Shown here: positions 46,859 through 55,211 of the stretch, piece after piece | Layout: the number at the start of each line of letters is the position of its first letter | Position numbering within the stretch: the stretch's first letter is position 1 | Assembly: GCA_949840805.1 (NCBI GenBank) | Contig: CATKXR010000011.1 | Coordinates: 1-64,000, forward strand | Reading direction: 5' to 3' | Origin: an uncultured Lachnospiraceae bacterium | GTDB taxonomy: Bacteria; Bacillota; Clostridia; Lachnospirales; Lachnospiraceae | DNA: 64,000 bases | Position numbers and translations under genes: made by a program | Notes under the pieces: model-generated | The model's database searches: none | What the model was told of the DNA's origin: nothing | What the model saw: the letters and a program-made list of their open reading frames with translations, nothing else

Positions 46859-48372
46859 AAATAAGTCTCCCTCAGATAATTTCTGTCTATTTTTCCGTTT
46901 GTATTAAGCGGAAACACATCTAATATCACTATTTTTTTCGGAACCATATAAGAGGGAATCCATTCGGCAAGTTTTTTACGGATTAATATGGAGATCCTGG
47001 GAACAGATAAGCCAAGATCTTTGGACAGGACAATAAATGCAGCTATATAAACGATTCTTCCATCTCGATAAACAGGCAGAACCACATTATTATTAACAAA
47101 ATCAATTTTATTAATATTTTCAGAAATATCATCCAGTTCTATCCGGTAGCCGTTCAGCTTTATTTGAAAATCCGTGCGGCCACAATAATAGAGGAGATTC
47201 CCAATCCTATAAACCAAATCGCCTGTCCGATAGGCATTGTTTCCCTCAAAATCAAAAAAATTCTTTTTTGTTGCCTCGGGATTCATAAAATATCCCTTGC
47301 TTATGCTTTTGCTTGAAATAAGAAGCTCTCCCTTTTCTTTTTCTTCCGATATTTTCTGCCCCTTGCTTTCTAACCAGAAAATCCCATCATCAAGAACCGT
47401 TCCTATCGGAAGTTCATTTTCTTTATCCTGCATCATTTCCTGGTTAATTGTACAGCAGGAAAGCAGGACTGTCCCCTCTGTCGGCCCATAACCATTAATG
47501 ATTTCCACACCTTCAAATCTGCTCCACAGGGTATTGACAAGTTTTTTAGTAAGAACTTCACCTGCAAGGATAATTTTTTCAAGATGCGGAAGCATCTGGT
47601 TATTAAAAGAATCATATGCGGAACACATTTCAATAAAAGCCGGAGTTGATACCCAGACCGCAATTTCGCTATCCCGCAAAGCCGAGAAAAGCTCCCCAAA
47701 ATCACAGATCATCTGCTTATCAATATTAAATAATGTAATTCCTTTGGCCAAAAATATATATAATTGAATTACGGACACATCAAAAGAATAAGAAACCTGA
47801 TTTAAGGCCACCATTCCCTTCTTCAGTTCCGTATATTTTGAAAACCAATCGACAAAATTAATGATATTCTTTTTGTTGATCTGAACTCCTTTCGGCTCCC
47901 CTGTACTTCCCGTAGTAAAAAGTATATAACAGTTATCTCCCCCCCCTATCCACAAATTCTCAGGGATTTCCTGGCGGCAATCATTTTTCAACAATCCGGA
48001 AAATGCTTCTGTATCCACAATATGAATATCTCTTTCACACATTACTTCTGGTATCTCAATATGTGAAAAATTAAATAGTATTTCCGCTTCCGTTATCGAT
48101 GCAATCTTTTGCAGGCGCCCAACTGGAAATGTTATATCAACTGGCACGTAAGCCCGCCCGGTTTTTAACGCGGCAACTATAACAATCAAAATTTCAATAT
48201 CTTTGTTTCCATATATAAGAACCGGATTTTTCGTCTTACTGTTTTGGGTTATCCAATAAGCTGCTTTTTCCGATTCATTCCATAATTCGCGATATGTAAT
48301 CTTTTTGCCACGATAGATCATTGCTAAATGATTGCTGTCTTTTCTAGCTTTTAACTCCTCCAAAAGCCACAT
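46855..48372 (-). CDS. dltA: D-alanine-DltC ligase DltA with an in-frame G8 tract
   Basis: An adenylate-forming enzyme (505 residues) that activates D-Ala and loads DltC. Core motifs are YILFTTGSTGEPKGV (P-loop, about residue 150), INGYGPTEGTVLLS, YRTGDLVYRIGNLL and the C-terminal NTNGKIDRNYL with its catalytic Lys. Immediately before the P-loop, IGGGDN is encoded by a G8 run (47939-47946), so any slip would abolish activity. ATG 48372 has AGGGAG 11 nt upstream; a GTG at 48384 also lies in frame. Confidence 0.93.
   Translation of the reverse strand: MWLLEELKARKDSNHLAMIYRGKKITYRELWNESEKAAYWITQNSKTKNPVLIYGNKDIEILIVIVAALKTGRAYVPVDITFPVGRLQKIASITEAEILFNFSHIEIPEVMCERDIHIVDTEAFSGLLKNDCRQEIPENLWIGGGDNCYILFTTGSTGEPKGVQINKKNIINFVDWFSKYTELKKGMVALNQVSYSFDVSVIQLYIFLAKGITLFNIDKQMICDFGELFSALRDSEIAVWVSTPAFIEMCSAYDSFNNQMLPHLEKIILAGEVLTKKLVNTLWSRFEGVEIINGYGPTEGTVLLSCCTINQEMMQDKENELPIGTVLDDGIFWLESKGQKISEEKEKGELLISSKSISKGYFMNPEATKKNFFDFEGNNAYRTGDLVYRIGNLLYYCGRTDFQIKLNGYRIELDDISENINKIDFVNNNVVLPVYRDGRIVYIAAFIVLSKDLGLSVPRISILIRKKLAEWIPSYMVPKKIVILDVFPLNTNGKIDRNYLRETYL
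47939..47946 (-). repeat. poly-G tract (G8) inside dltA
   Basis: Eight C on the plus strand, codons 143-145 of dltA from ATG 48372. In frame as assembled. Confidence 0.78.
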
Positions 48373-48442
48373 GTTATCGATCACTCCCTGTTTTTTACTA
48401 AACCTTTAAATTATTTCACCAGCATCAGAAATTTCTCTTCTT

Positions 48443-49519
48443 TTACCTCTTCCCTTCCATAATCTCCACAATCTTTTCTGCCGCATGCCCGTCCCCAAAG
48501 GGCTGATAATCCGGACATACCTCCTGCTCCCTGGAAAGTTTCTCCAAGATTTCATGAGCATCGGCTTTTGAAAGCTGATTCCGGTTCCCTACCATTGTCT
48601 GAGGCCAGCCTGCCCAGCCGAAAACAGTCACGCACTGCTTTTTTCCATAAAAAGCCTCGCACTGCAGGCCGCCGGAATCCGTGACCACTTTTTTGCATTT
48701 TTTCAGTAAATAAAGAGATTCTTTATATCCTACCGGCTGAATCAAAAGTAAATTCTGAAAATGATTTTCCCTGCACAAACGTTCAGCCCGTTCCCTGTTT
48801 CTGGGATGTACCGGATATACAGCCGGCGCTTCAAGCTGGTTCATGGCTTTCAATATTTCCTTTAGCGGAACATCATCATAAGTATTTTCCTGCCGATGGC
48901 ATGTCAGATAGTAATACTGTTCAGGCAGCTTGATTTTCTGTCCTGTAAAATCATAGATCTCCACATCTTCCATTTCTTCTATCTGCTTCATGCAGTGGAG
49001 ATAGGAGTCATACATGATATTGCCGACCACGTAAGAACCCGTCCCCAGATTTTCCTTTTGAAGATTTTCCATCTCCAACTGCGTCGGCGCAAACAAAATC
49101 TGAGAGATATGATCCGTCACAATGCGGTTCACTTCTTCCGGATTTGACAAAGTTCCCAGGCGGATCCCTGCCTCCACATGTGCAATCGGAATTCTGATCT
49201 TTACAGCCGCCAGTGCCCCGGCCAAGGTAGAATTGGTATCTCCATAAACCAGGACCCAATCCGGTTTCTCCTTCATCAAAATTGACTCAATCTCCGCCAT
49301 CATAGCTCCCGTCATCCGGCCATGGCTTCCTCCGGAAATGCCAAGATTATAATCTGGCTTTGGAATATCCAGTTCTTTAAAAAACACATCCGACATGTTC
49401 TCGTCAAAATGCTGGCCTGTATGCACAAGTATCTCCTGATGCCTTCCCTTCACTGCCCGGGAAAAAGCCGCAGCCTTAATAAACTGCGGCCTTGCCCCAA
49501 CGATTGTTACAATCTTCAT
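48443..49519 (-). CDS. wbpI: UDP-GlcNAc(3NAc)A 2-epimerase, WbpI/WlbD-like (WecB family)
   Basis: A 358-residue non-hydrolysing UDP-sugar 2-epimerase. It has TIVGARPQFIKAAAFSRA, HTGQHFDENMSDVFFKEL (this wording favours WbpI/WlbD over WecB), VYGDTNSTLAGALAA, HVEAGIRLGT and DSGGLQCEAFYG. It would convert UDP-GlcNAc(3NAc)A to UDP-ManNAc(3NAc)A. A plain UDP-GlcNAc 2-epimerase activity cannot be excluded. AAAGGA lies 10 nt upstream. The wbpA-like gene precedes it. Confidence 0.88.
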   Translation of the reverse strand: MKIVTIVGARPQFIKAAAFSRAVKGRHQEILVHTGQHFDENMSDVFFKELDIPKPDYNLGISGGSHGRMTGAMMAEIESILMKEKPDWVLVYGDTNSTLAGALAAVKIRIPIAHVEAGIRLGTLSNPEEVNRIVTDHISQILFAPTQLEMENLQKENLGTGSYVVGNIMYDSYLHCMKQIEEMEDVEIYDFTGQKIKLPEQYYYLTCHRQENTYDDVPLKEILKAMNQLEAPAVYPVHPRNRERAERLCRENHFQNLLLIQPVGYKESLYLLKKCKKVVTDSGGLQCEAFYGKKQCVTVFGWAGWPQTMVGNRNQLSKADAHEILEKLSREQEVCPDYQPFGDGHAAEKIVEIMEGKR

Positions 49520-49598
49520 TTCAAACCATTCCTTTCATTCACGGAATCTGCCAGACCGAATCGACCGCTTACGCTTCTGGAAACCCGAAAACAGGATT

Positions 49599-50921
49599 TT
49601 ACAAAACTTCAATATTTTCCCTGGGCCATATATTTTTCATGACATTTTTCGTATCAAAAACCGCTTTGGCGTTCTCCTGGATCATGTTGTAATCCACATT
49701 TGTATGCGCTGTTGTGATCACCACCAAATCATAAGCCGCCACCGCTTCCGCAGTTATTTCCTTAAGTCCCTCCACAGTTTTTCCATTATTCTTATATTGC
49801 ATTATCCAGGGATCGTAGTAATCAATCAGGGCCTGTTCCTTTTCCAGTTCCTCGATCACACGGATCGCCGGGCTTTCCCGATAATCGTCAATATCCTGCT
49901 TATATGCAACACCAAGAACCAGAATGCGGGCGTTTTTCAATGCCTTTTCTTGCTGGTTTAAAATCTTCCCTGCCCTCTCGACACAGTATTCCGGCATTTT
50001 ATCATGAATCATCATAGAGCTTTCAATCATTGAGGTATGAAACCCATACTCTCTTGCCTTCCAGGAAAGATAATAGGGATCTAAAGGGATACAGTGTCCC
50101 CCAAGGCCAGGCCCTGGATAGAACGCCTGAAACCCATATGGTTTCGTTTTTGCCGCGTCAATTACCTCCCACACACTGATTCCCATCCGGTCGCACAGCA
50201 TAGCCAGTTCATTGACCAGGCCAATATTGATATTGCGGTATGTATTTTCCAGAATCTTCTCCATTTCCGCCACAGCCGGGGAGGAAACCTCATACACATC
50301 CCCGTCTAAAACAGCCCGATACATAGCTGCTATTACTTCTGTTGCGTCCTGTCCGATTGCCCCTACCACCTTCGGCGTATTCTTCGTTTTATAAATCCGA
50401 TTACCCGGATCTACCCGTTCCGGTGAAAAACCCAAATAAAAATCGGTTCCGCATTTTAGGCTGGAACCTTCTTCAAGAATCGGCTTTACCAGCTCCTCCG
50501 TGGTACCTGGATATGTAGTTGACTCCAAAACAACAATGCTTTCCTTTTTTAAATATTTTGCAATCTGCTTCGATGATTCACGGACATAGCTGATATCTGG
50601 CTGCTGATGCCTGTCTAATGGGGTGGGAACACAAATAGCCACAAAATCTACATCTTTTATAAAAGAAAAATCGGCAGTCGCAGAAAGAGTTCCTGCTTCC
50701 ACCAATTGTTTTAAATCCTGGTCTACCACATCACCTATATAATTATGCCCTTCATTTACCAACCGCACCTTCTCCGCCTGAATATCAAAACCAATTGTTT
50801 TAAATCCCGCCTTGGCTTTTTCCACTGCAAGAGGAAGCCCCACATACCCCATTCCCACTACTCCTACTGTCATCTGCTTTGACCCTATTTTCTCTAAAAG
50901 CTTCTGCTTCATATCTGACAT
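49599..50921 (-). CDS. wbpA: UDP-N-acetylglucosamine 6-dehydrogenase, WbpA-like
   Basis: A 440-residue nucleotide-sugar dehydrogenase. It has the NAD site GVVGMGYVGLPLAVEKAK, VPTPLDRHQQPD, ESTTYPGTTEE, GFSPERVDPGN and the catalytic Cys in GPGLGGHCIPLDPYYLSW (about residue 267). WbpA-type enzymes make UDP-GlcNAcA, the first step of the pathway completed by the WbpB, E, D and I homologues here. GAGGT lies 7 nt before ATG 50921. Confidence 0.9.
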   Translation of the reverse strand: MSDMKQKLLEKIGSKQMTVGVVGMGYVGLPLAVEKAKAGFKTIGFDIQAEKVRLVNEGHNYIGDVVDQDLKQLVEAGTLSATADFSFIKDVDFVAICVPTPLDRHQQPDISYVRESSKQIAKYLKKESIVVLESTTYPGTTEELVKPILEEGSSLKCGTDFYLGFSPERVDPGNRIYKTKNTPKVVGAIGQDATEVIAAMYRAVLDGDVYEVSSPAVAEMEKILENTYRNINIGLVNELAMLCDRMGISVWEVIDAAKTKPYGFQAFYPGPGLGGHCIPLDPYYLSWKAREYGFHTSMIESSMMIHDKMPEYCVERAGKILNQQEKALKNARILVLGVAYKQDIDDYRESPAIRVIEELEKEQALIDYYDPWIMQYKNNGKTVEGLKEITAEAVAAYDLVVITTAHTNVDYNMIQENAKAVFDTKNVMKNIWPRENIEVL

Positions 50922-50959
50922 ACGTTTTACCTCATATTATTTGTTCTCATCCTTAAATA

Positions 50960-51047
50960 TACCCGTGAGCCAAATGATCTGCCAATATGGTTCCCATATT
51001 CCCGTAAATATACCGGATCATTTGGCAAATAAGTATGCTCGCGAGTA
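50960..51047. repeat. 88-bp imperfect palindromic element (copy A)
   Basis: It begins TACCCGTGAGCCAAATGAT and ends TGCTCGCGAGTA. The two ends form an imperfect inverted repeat, with the right end carrying about 11 extra bases. The same element is at 63905-63992 and, interrupted, at 15765-15922. The right end overlaps the last ten codons, including the stop, of the glycosyltransferase gene at 51018. Confidence 0.8.
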
Positions 51048-52316
51048 CAACTCCTCAAACTGAGCTGCCAGCCTATCATAAGTGAAGTTTTCCAGTACTG
51101 CTTTATGTCCATTCTGACCCATTGCCGCTCTTTCTTCATTCGTCATATCTCTTAATAATTCAATGGCCTTTGTTAAACCTGAGACATCCTCAGGCGCAAT
51201 GGTAATCCCACAATGATATTTCTCCACATAATTATTTGGAAAAGCAGCCGAAAACAAAATCGGTTTTGCTCCCATCATCGCATCAAACAGCTTATTCATA
51301 CAAATCCCGTATTTTTGCAGGATGCAAGGCTGTATTCCTATATAAATTGCATCAATCTGACGAATCAGATTTGGTATGGAGCGTTTTGAAATATAGGGAT
51401 AAAAGAAAAACCGTTTTCTTGCAGCACTCTCTTCCCCTGCCATTTTCTGCAAAGCAGCCTTATAGGTTCCATCCCCCACAAACAGGGCTACAACCCGTTC
51501 ATCCGGAAGTTTCCGGACGGCCCGGATCAAATTGTCCAGATTGTAGCTGGGTGTATGGCTTCCAAAAAAACATAAAATAAATTTTTCGTTTTCTTTCCAT
51601 CTTGACAATCTTTCTGCCAGAGGCCCTGGAAGCGGTTCTGGGTTCTCCCAATCGGCTGTAACCACCCCGTTGGCAATGGTATGGAACTTTTCCGGAGCCA
51701 TCCCATGTATCATAAAGTGCCTTTTCGCATAAGGCAATAAAGAAACCACCATGTCAGAATTCCTGCAAAAAGAATCCTCCGCTGCCTGCATTATTTTTAT
51801 AAATGGATGTTTTTTTGACATTCCTCCCAAAACGACAGGAGACAATGGCCACATATCGTGGACTTCATGGAGCAGGATTACCTCCCCCCGGCCGTTTTTA
51901 CTCATCTTGCCATTCTTCTGCAGCTCTGCTTCCCTGTATTTCTTTATTCTCTGCCCTGCATACGTGTCCAGCGGATATGTAGAAGATGTGATAATCACAT
52001 CCGGCTTCCACCTTTTTGCAATCCATCTTGCCCGAATCCATATCTTCCCAACAAATTGAAACATAGTAACCGCTCTTTTTATACCATTTCCTTTATACCG
52101 AAGAGTCTTTATCCAATGATAATGAATCCCATCCATTATGTCTTCCTGCCAGTCTTTTGTCACTCCTGGATTTTTTTGCCGTAAATGGGAGTAATCCGCA
52201 GCAATAATATCTACCCGATGCCCATGGCGGATCCACTCTTTCGCCATATAATAAGGCCTAAATTCCATTCCCATCTCTATAGATCCCGCATAATGGTTAA
52301 TCAATAATATATTCAT
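51018..52316 (-). CDS. glycosyltransferase, GT4 family
   Basis: A 432-residue GT-B protein. It starts ILLINHYAGSIEMGMEFRPY, as in WbuB-like fucosamine-type transferases, and has LLHEVHDMWPLSPV, FCFFGSHTPSYNLDNL and the donor-site segment GICMNKLFDAMMGAKPILFS. The last residues (YSRAYLFAK and stop) come from repeat copy A, so the natural C terminus was probably replaced. A degenerate paralogue lies immediately upstream. Confidence 0.87.
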   Translation of the reverse strand: MNILLINHYAGSIEMGMEFRPYYMAKEWIRHGHRVDIIAADYSHLRQKNPGVTKDWQEDIMDGIHYHWIKTLRYKGNGIKRAVTMFQFVGKIWIRARWIAKRWKPDVIITSSTYPLDTYAGQRIKKYREAELQKNGKMSKNGRGEVILLHEVHDMWPLSPVVLGGMSKKHPFIKIMQAAEDSFCRNSDMVVSLLPYAKRHFMIHGMAPEKFHTIANGVVTADWENPEPLPGPLAERLSRWKENEKFILCFFGSHTPSYNLDNLIRAVRKLPDERVVALFVGDGTYKAALQKMAGEESAARKRFFFYPYISKRSIPNLIRQIDAIYIGIQPCILQKYGICMNKLFDAMMGAKPILFSAAFPNNYVEKYHCGITIAPEDVSGLTKAIELLRDMTNEERAAMGQNGHKAVLENFTYDRLAAQFEELYSRAYLFAK

Positions 52317-53165
52317 TCAACGCCATACCTTTTCAAATTTTTTTGCCAGTGCGTGATAAGTAAATTGTTCACATACGGCCTTTTTCCCCCGTTCACCAAG
52401 CTCTGTGCGATGTTTCGAATCCATGCATGACAGCTTTTCAATACATTTTACAATCTTCGGTATCTCGCCGGCTTTTGTTACATAACCGTAGCGATATTTT
52501 TCAATCGGCGTCATTTTGATCGTCATACTCAAAACAACGGGTTTTCCGAACATCACGGCATCAAACATCTTATTCATATTAATGCCGTACTGATACAATA
52601 CCGAATCTTTAACACCAATAAAGATACAATCAAAATAAGACAGCAAATCCGGAATTTGTACCTTTGCCACTGGTTCCAGGAACCGTACATTCTTTAATTT
52701 TTCACTTTTCGCCATATGGATTAAATTGCGTTTTTCCATCCCATCCCCCACTAATACAAACACAATCTGTGGGTTGTCTTTCACCTTCTCGGCGCAGGAC
52801 AGTAATATATCCAGGCCATTCGACAATGCATGCCCTCCGAAATAACCTGCTATAAATCTTTGCTGATCTTTTAATTTTTCCAAAACCTCCTGATGGGCTT
52901 TTGGTATCTTTTTATCCGAATCCCATTCTTCTGCAGCAATTCCATTGGGTATATATACAAATTTCTCCCGCTACATACCATGAGCCATCATATGTCGTTT
53001 CGCATAGGGCATCATGGAAACCACTTTGTCTGAATTTTTATAGGCGCTGTCTTCTGACAGTTGCAGAATTTTGATAAAAGGATGCTTTGGAGACATATTT
53101 CCAATTGTTGTTAATGTCTCTGGCCATATATCATGCACTTCATGTAACAATTGAACAGACGAATA
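52317..53165 (-). pseudogene. remnant of a second GT4 glycosyltransferase
   Basis: The frame resembles 51018-52316 from its LLHEVHD region onward (LLHEVHDIWPETLTTIGNMS ... MPYAKRHMMAHGM) but lacks about the first 150 residues. An in-frame TAG at 52971-52973 interrupts it, and the distal 188 residues (52883-52317) remain open (FIAGYFGGHALSNGLDI, GINMNKMFDAVMFGKPVVL). It is truncated at the 5' end next to the sugar transferase gene. The distal part could be translated from TTG 52883 but would lack the acceptor domain. Confidence 0.8.
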
Positions 53166-53203
53166 TTATTCACCGCCTTTTTCTTCATAAAAAATACTTT
53201 TTA

Positions 53204-53929
53204 TCATTCAATGTGTAAAACCCTGACAACCGTCAGAAACATCAGATACAAATCTGACAAAATGCCAAAATTGCGAATACCGTCCAGATTATATTTCATT
53301 TTTTTTGGCAGTATCCGTTTTACATAAATCCAATCCGGAGAAACATTGCCTGTCATTCCCTCTTCCATCATCCGGCTCTCATCTTTAAATTCAATACTTG
53401 CTCTTGAAGTCACGCCTGCCGGCATCAGCAAGGTAGCATACATCTCTTTTGTATATTGTTTTACATACTTTACTACTTCCGGCCTGGTTCCGACAAAACT
53501 CATCTCGCCTTTCCAAATATTAAAGAGCTGCGGCAATTCATCCAGACGGTACTTTCGCAGCCATTTTCCAGCTTGCGTAATCCGCGGATCCCCGCCGATT
53601 GTCACCAGGCCTCCCATCTCATCTGCATTCTGGATCATCGTGCGGAATTTATAAATCCTAAAAATCTTTCCATATTGAGTCACTCGTTCTTGCTGATAAA
53701 AAACAGGCCCTTTTGAATCAAGCTTTACCCATATTGCAACAGCCGCAAAAATGGGAATCAACCACACCATCAGCACAGTAGATATCCAAAAATCAAAAAT
53801 CCGCTTTAACAAAAGCTGAAAAAGATGTCTTCTCAAATTTTGGTAATAAGGAAAAACCTCCTTCGTCCGCATAAAATCAGGAAGCTCTTCCCATCTGCAT
53901 AATACACCCTGTTCTCTCATCCCTGCCAC
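53204..53929 (-). CDS. initiating undecaprenyl-phosphate sugar-phosphate transferase
   Basis: A 241-residue bacterial sugar transferase (WcaJ/PglC family) that starts repeat-unit assembly on undecaprenyl phosphate. It has one N-terminal membrane segment (FWISTVLMVWLIPIFAAVA), then KLDSKGPVFYQQERV, IYKFRTMIQNADEMGG, LRKYRLDELPQLFNIWKGEM and SFVGTRPEVVKYVK. The start is GTG 53929, with GGAGG 8 nt upstream, directly after the aminotransferase stop. Confidence 0.93.
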   Translation of the reverse strand: MAGMREQGVLCRWEELPDFMRTKEVFPYYQNLRRHLFQLLLKRIFDFWISTVLMVWLIPIFAAVAIWVKLDSKGPVFYQQERVTQYGKIFRIYKFRTMIQNADEMGGLVTIGGDPRITQAGKWLRKYRLDELPQLFNIWKGEMSFVGTRPEVVKYVKQYTKEMYATLLMPAGVTSRASIEFKDESRMMEEGMTGNVSPDWIYVKRILPKKMKYNLDGIRNFGILSDLYLMFLTVVRVLHIE

Positions 53930-55144
53930 TTAAACTGCCTCCATCATGGGCAGCTCAATAAACTTTTTTAAAGTTGCTGCCACATATTCTGCCTGTTCAT
54001 CTGTCAGGCAGGTGTGTAGTGGCAATGTAATTTCATTTTCATATTGATGGTAAGCATTCGGATAATTTTTTATATCAAACCCCATGTTTTTATAAGCCGT
54101 ATGCATTGGCAGCGGCTTATAATGGACATTTGTTGTGATTCCCATTTCTGCCAACCGGTTAATCAGATGGTTGCGCTCCCTGCATTGATATCCTTCCACC
54201 CTTACCAGATACAAATGCCCGCTGGAACAATACACTTCCGTAAAATGCTTCAGATAATGGATTGCCTCCGTTTGAAAAGCATTATCATAAATTTGTATGA
54301 TCTGTTTCCTGCGTTCCAGCAGCTTTGGATAACGTTCCAACTGTGCCAGCCCCATTGCTGCTGCCATATCTGTCATATTACATTTATAGCTGGGTGCCAG
54401 GATATCGTATTCCCATGCGCCTTTTTGCGATTTTGCAAGTGCATCTTTTGACTGACCATGAAGGGAAAGAAGCATATATTGGGAATAAATCCATTGATCC
54501 TCCACACTGGAAACCGGATTCCATACCACGGCTCCACCTTCTGCTGTGGTCAGATTTTTTACCGCATGAAAGGAAAAACTAGTAAAATCCGCAACTTCCC
54601 CGCACATCTTCCCATTCCTGGAAGCGCCGAGTCCATGGGCGGCATCAGCCAAAATGATGATTCTCCCAAAAGCGCTCTGAATTTTATTCTCTCCATGAAA
54701 CAGGTGCTTTTTCATCTTTACAATTTCAAAAATCCGGTCATAATCACACATAACGCCAGCAATATCTACAGGAATAATTACCTTCGTCCGTTCTGTAATA
54801 GCCTTCTCCAATTGCCGGTAATCCATTTCATAAGAATCAGGAGCAGTATCTACCAGAACAAGCTTTGCCCCCACATGGCACACAACACTTGCGCTGGCTG
54901 TATAGGTATATGCTGAAGTAATCACCTCATCCCCTTCTCCCACTCCCAAAAGCCGCAGTGTCAATTCCATACAAGCGGTTGCAGAATTTAAACATACAGC
55001 CTTCGGCCTATGTACAAACAGGGCAAGCTGTTTTTCAAATTCTTTCGTCCGTGGCCCTGTAGTGATCCATCCAGATTGCATTGCTGCCACTACTTCCTGA
55101 ATCTCCCTTTCCGTAATATCAGGAGGAGAAAATGGTATTTTCAT
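53930..55144 (-). CDS. DegT/DnrJ/EryC1 aminotransferase, PglE-like
   Basis: A 404-residue PLP enzyme likely to aminate C4 of a UDP-4-keto-6-deoxy sugar supplied by the 4,6-dehydratase upstream. It has IPFSPPDITEREIQEVVAAM, SGWITTGPRTKEFE, NSATACMELTLRLLGVG, ILADAAHGLGASRNG (cofactor Asp) and SFHAVKNLTTAEGGAVVW (PLP Lys). ATG 55144 has GGAG 6 nt upstream; the frame is open to 55294. No PglD-like acetyltransferase is adjacent, so the product may be the amino or another N-acyl sugar. Confidence 0.88.
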   Translation of the reverse strand: MKIPFSPPDITEREIQEVVAAMQSGWITTGPRTKEFEKQLALFVHRPKAVCLNSATACMELTLRLLGVGEGDEVITSAYTYTASASVVCHVGAKLVLVDTAPDSYEMDYRQLEKAITERTKVIIPVDIAGVMCDYDRIFEIVKMKKHLFHGENKIQSAFGRIIILADAAHGLGASRNGKMCGEVADFTSFSFHAVKNLTTAEGGAVVWNPVSSVEDQWIYSQYMLLSLHGQSKDALAKSQKGAWEYDILAPSYKCNMTDMAAAMGLAQLERYPKLLERRKQIIQIYDNAFQTEAIHYLKHFTEVYCSSGHLYLVRVEGYQCRERNHLINRLAEMGITTNVHYKPLPMHTAYKNMGFDIKNYPNAYHQYENEITLPLHTCLTDEQAEYVAATLKKFIELPMMEAV

Positions 55145-55211
55145 AAAATTCTCCATTCTGCCCTTGATACGAAAGCCGTTCTGAATGGCTCGTAAAGGCT
55201 CATAAAATATG

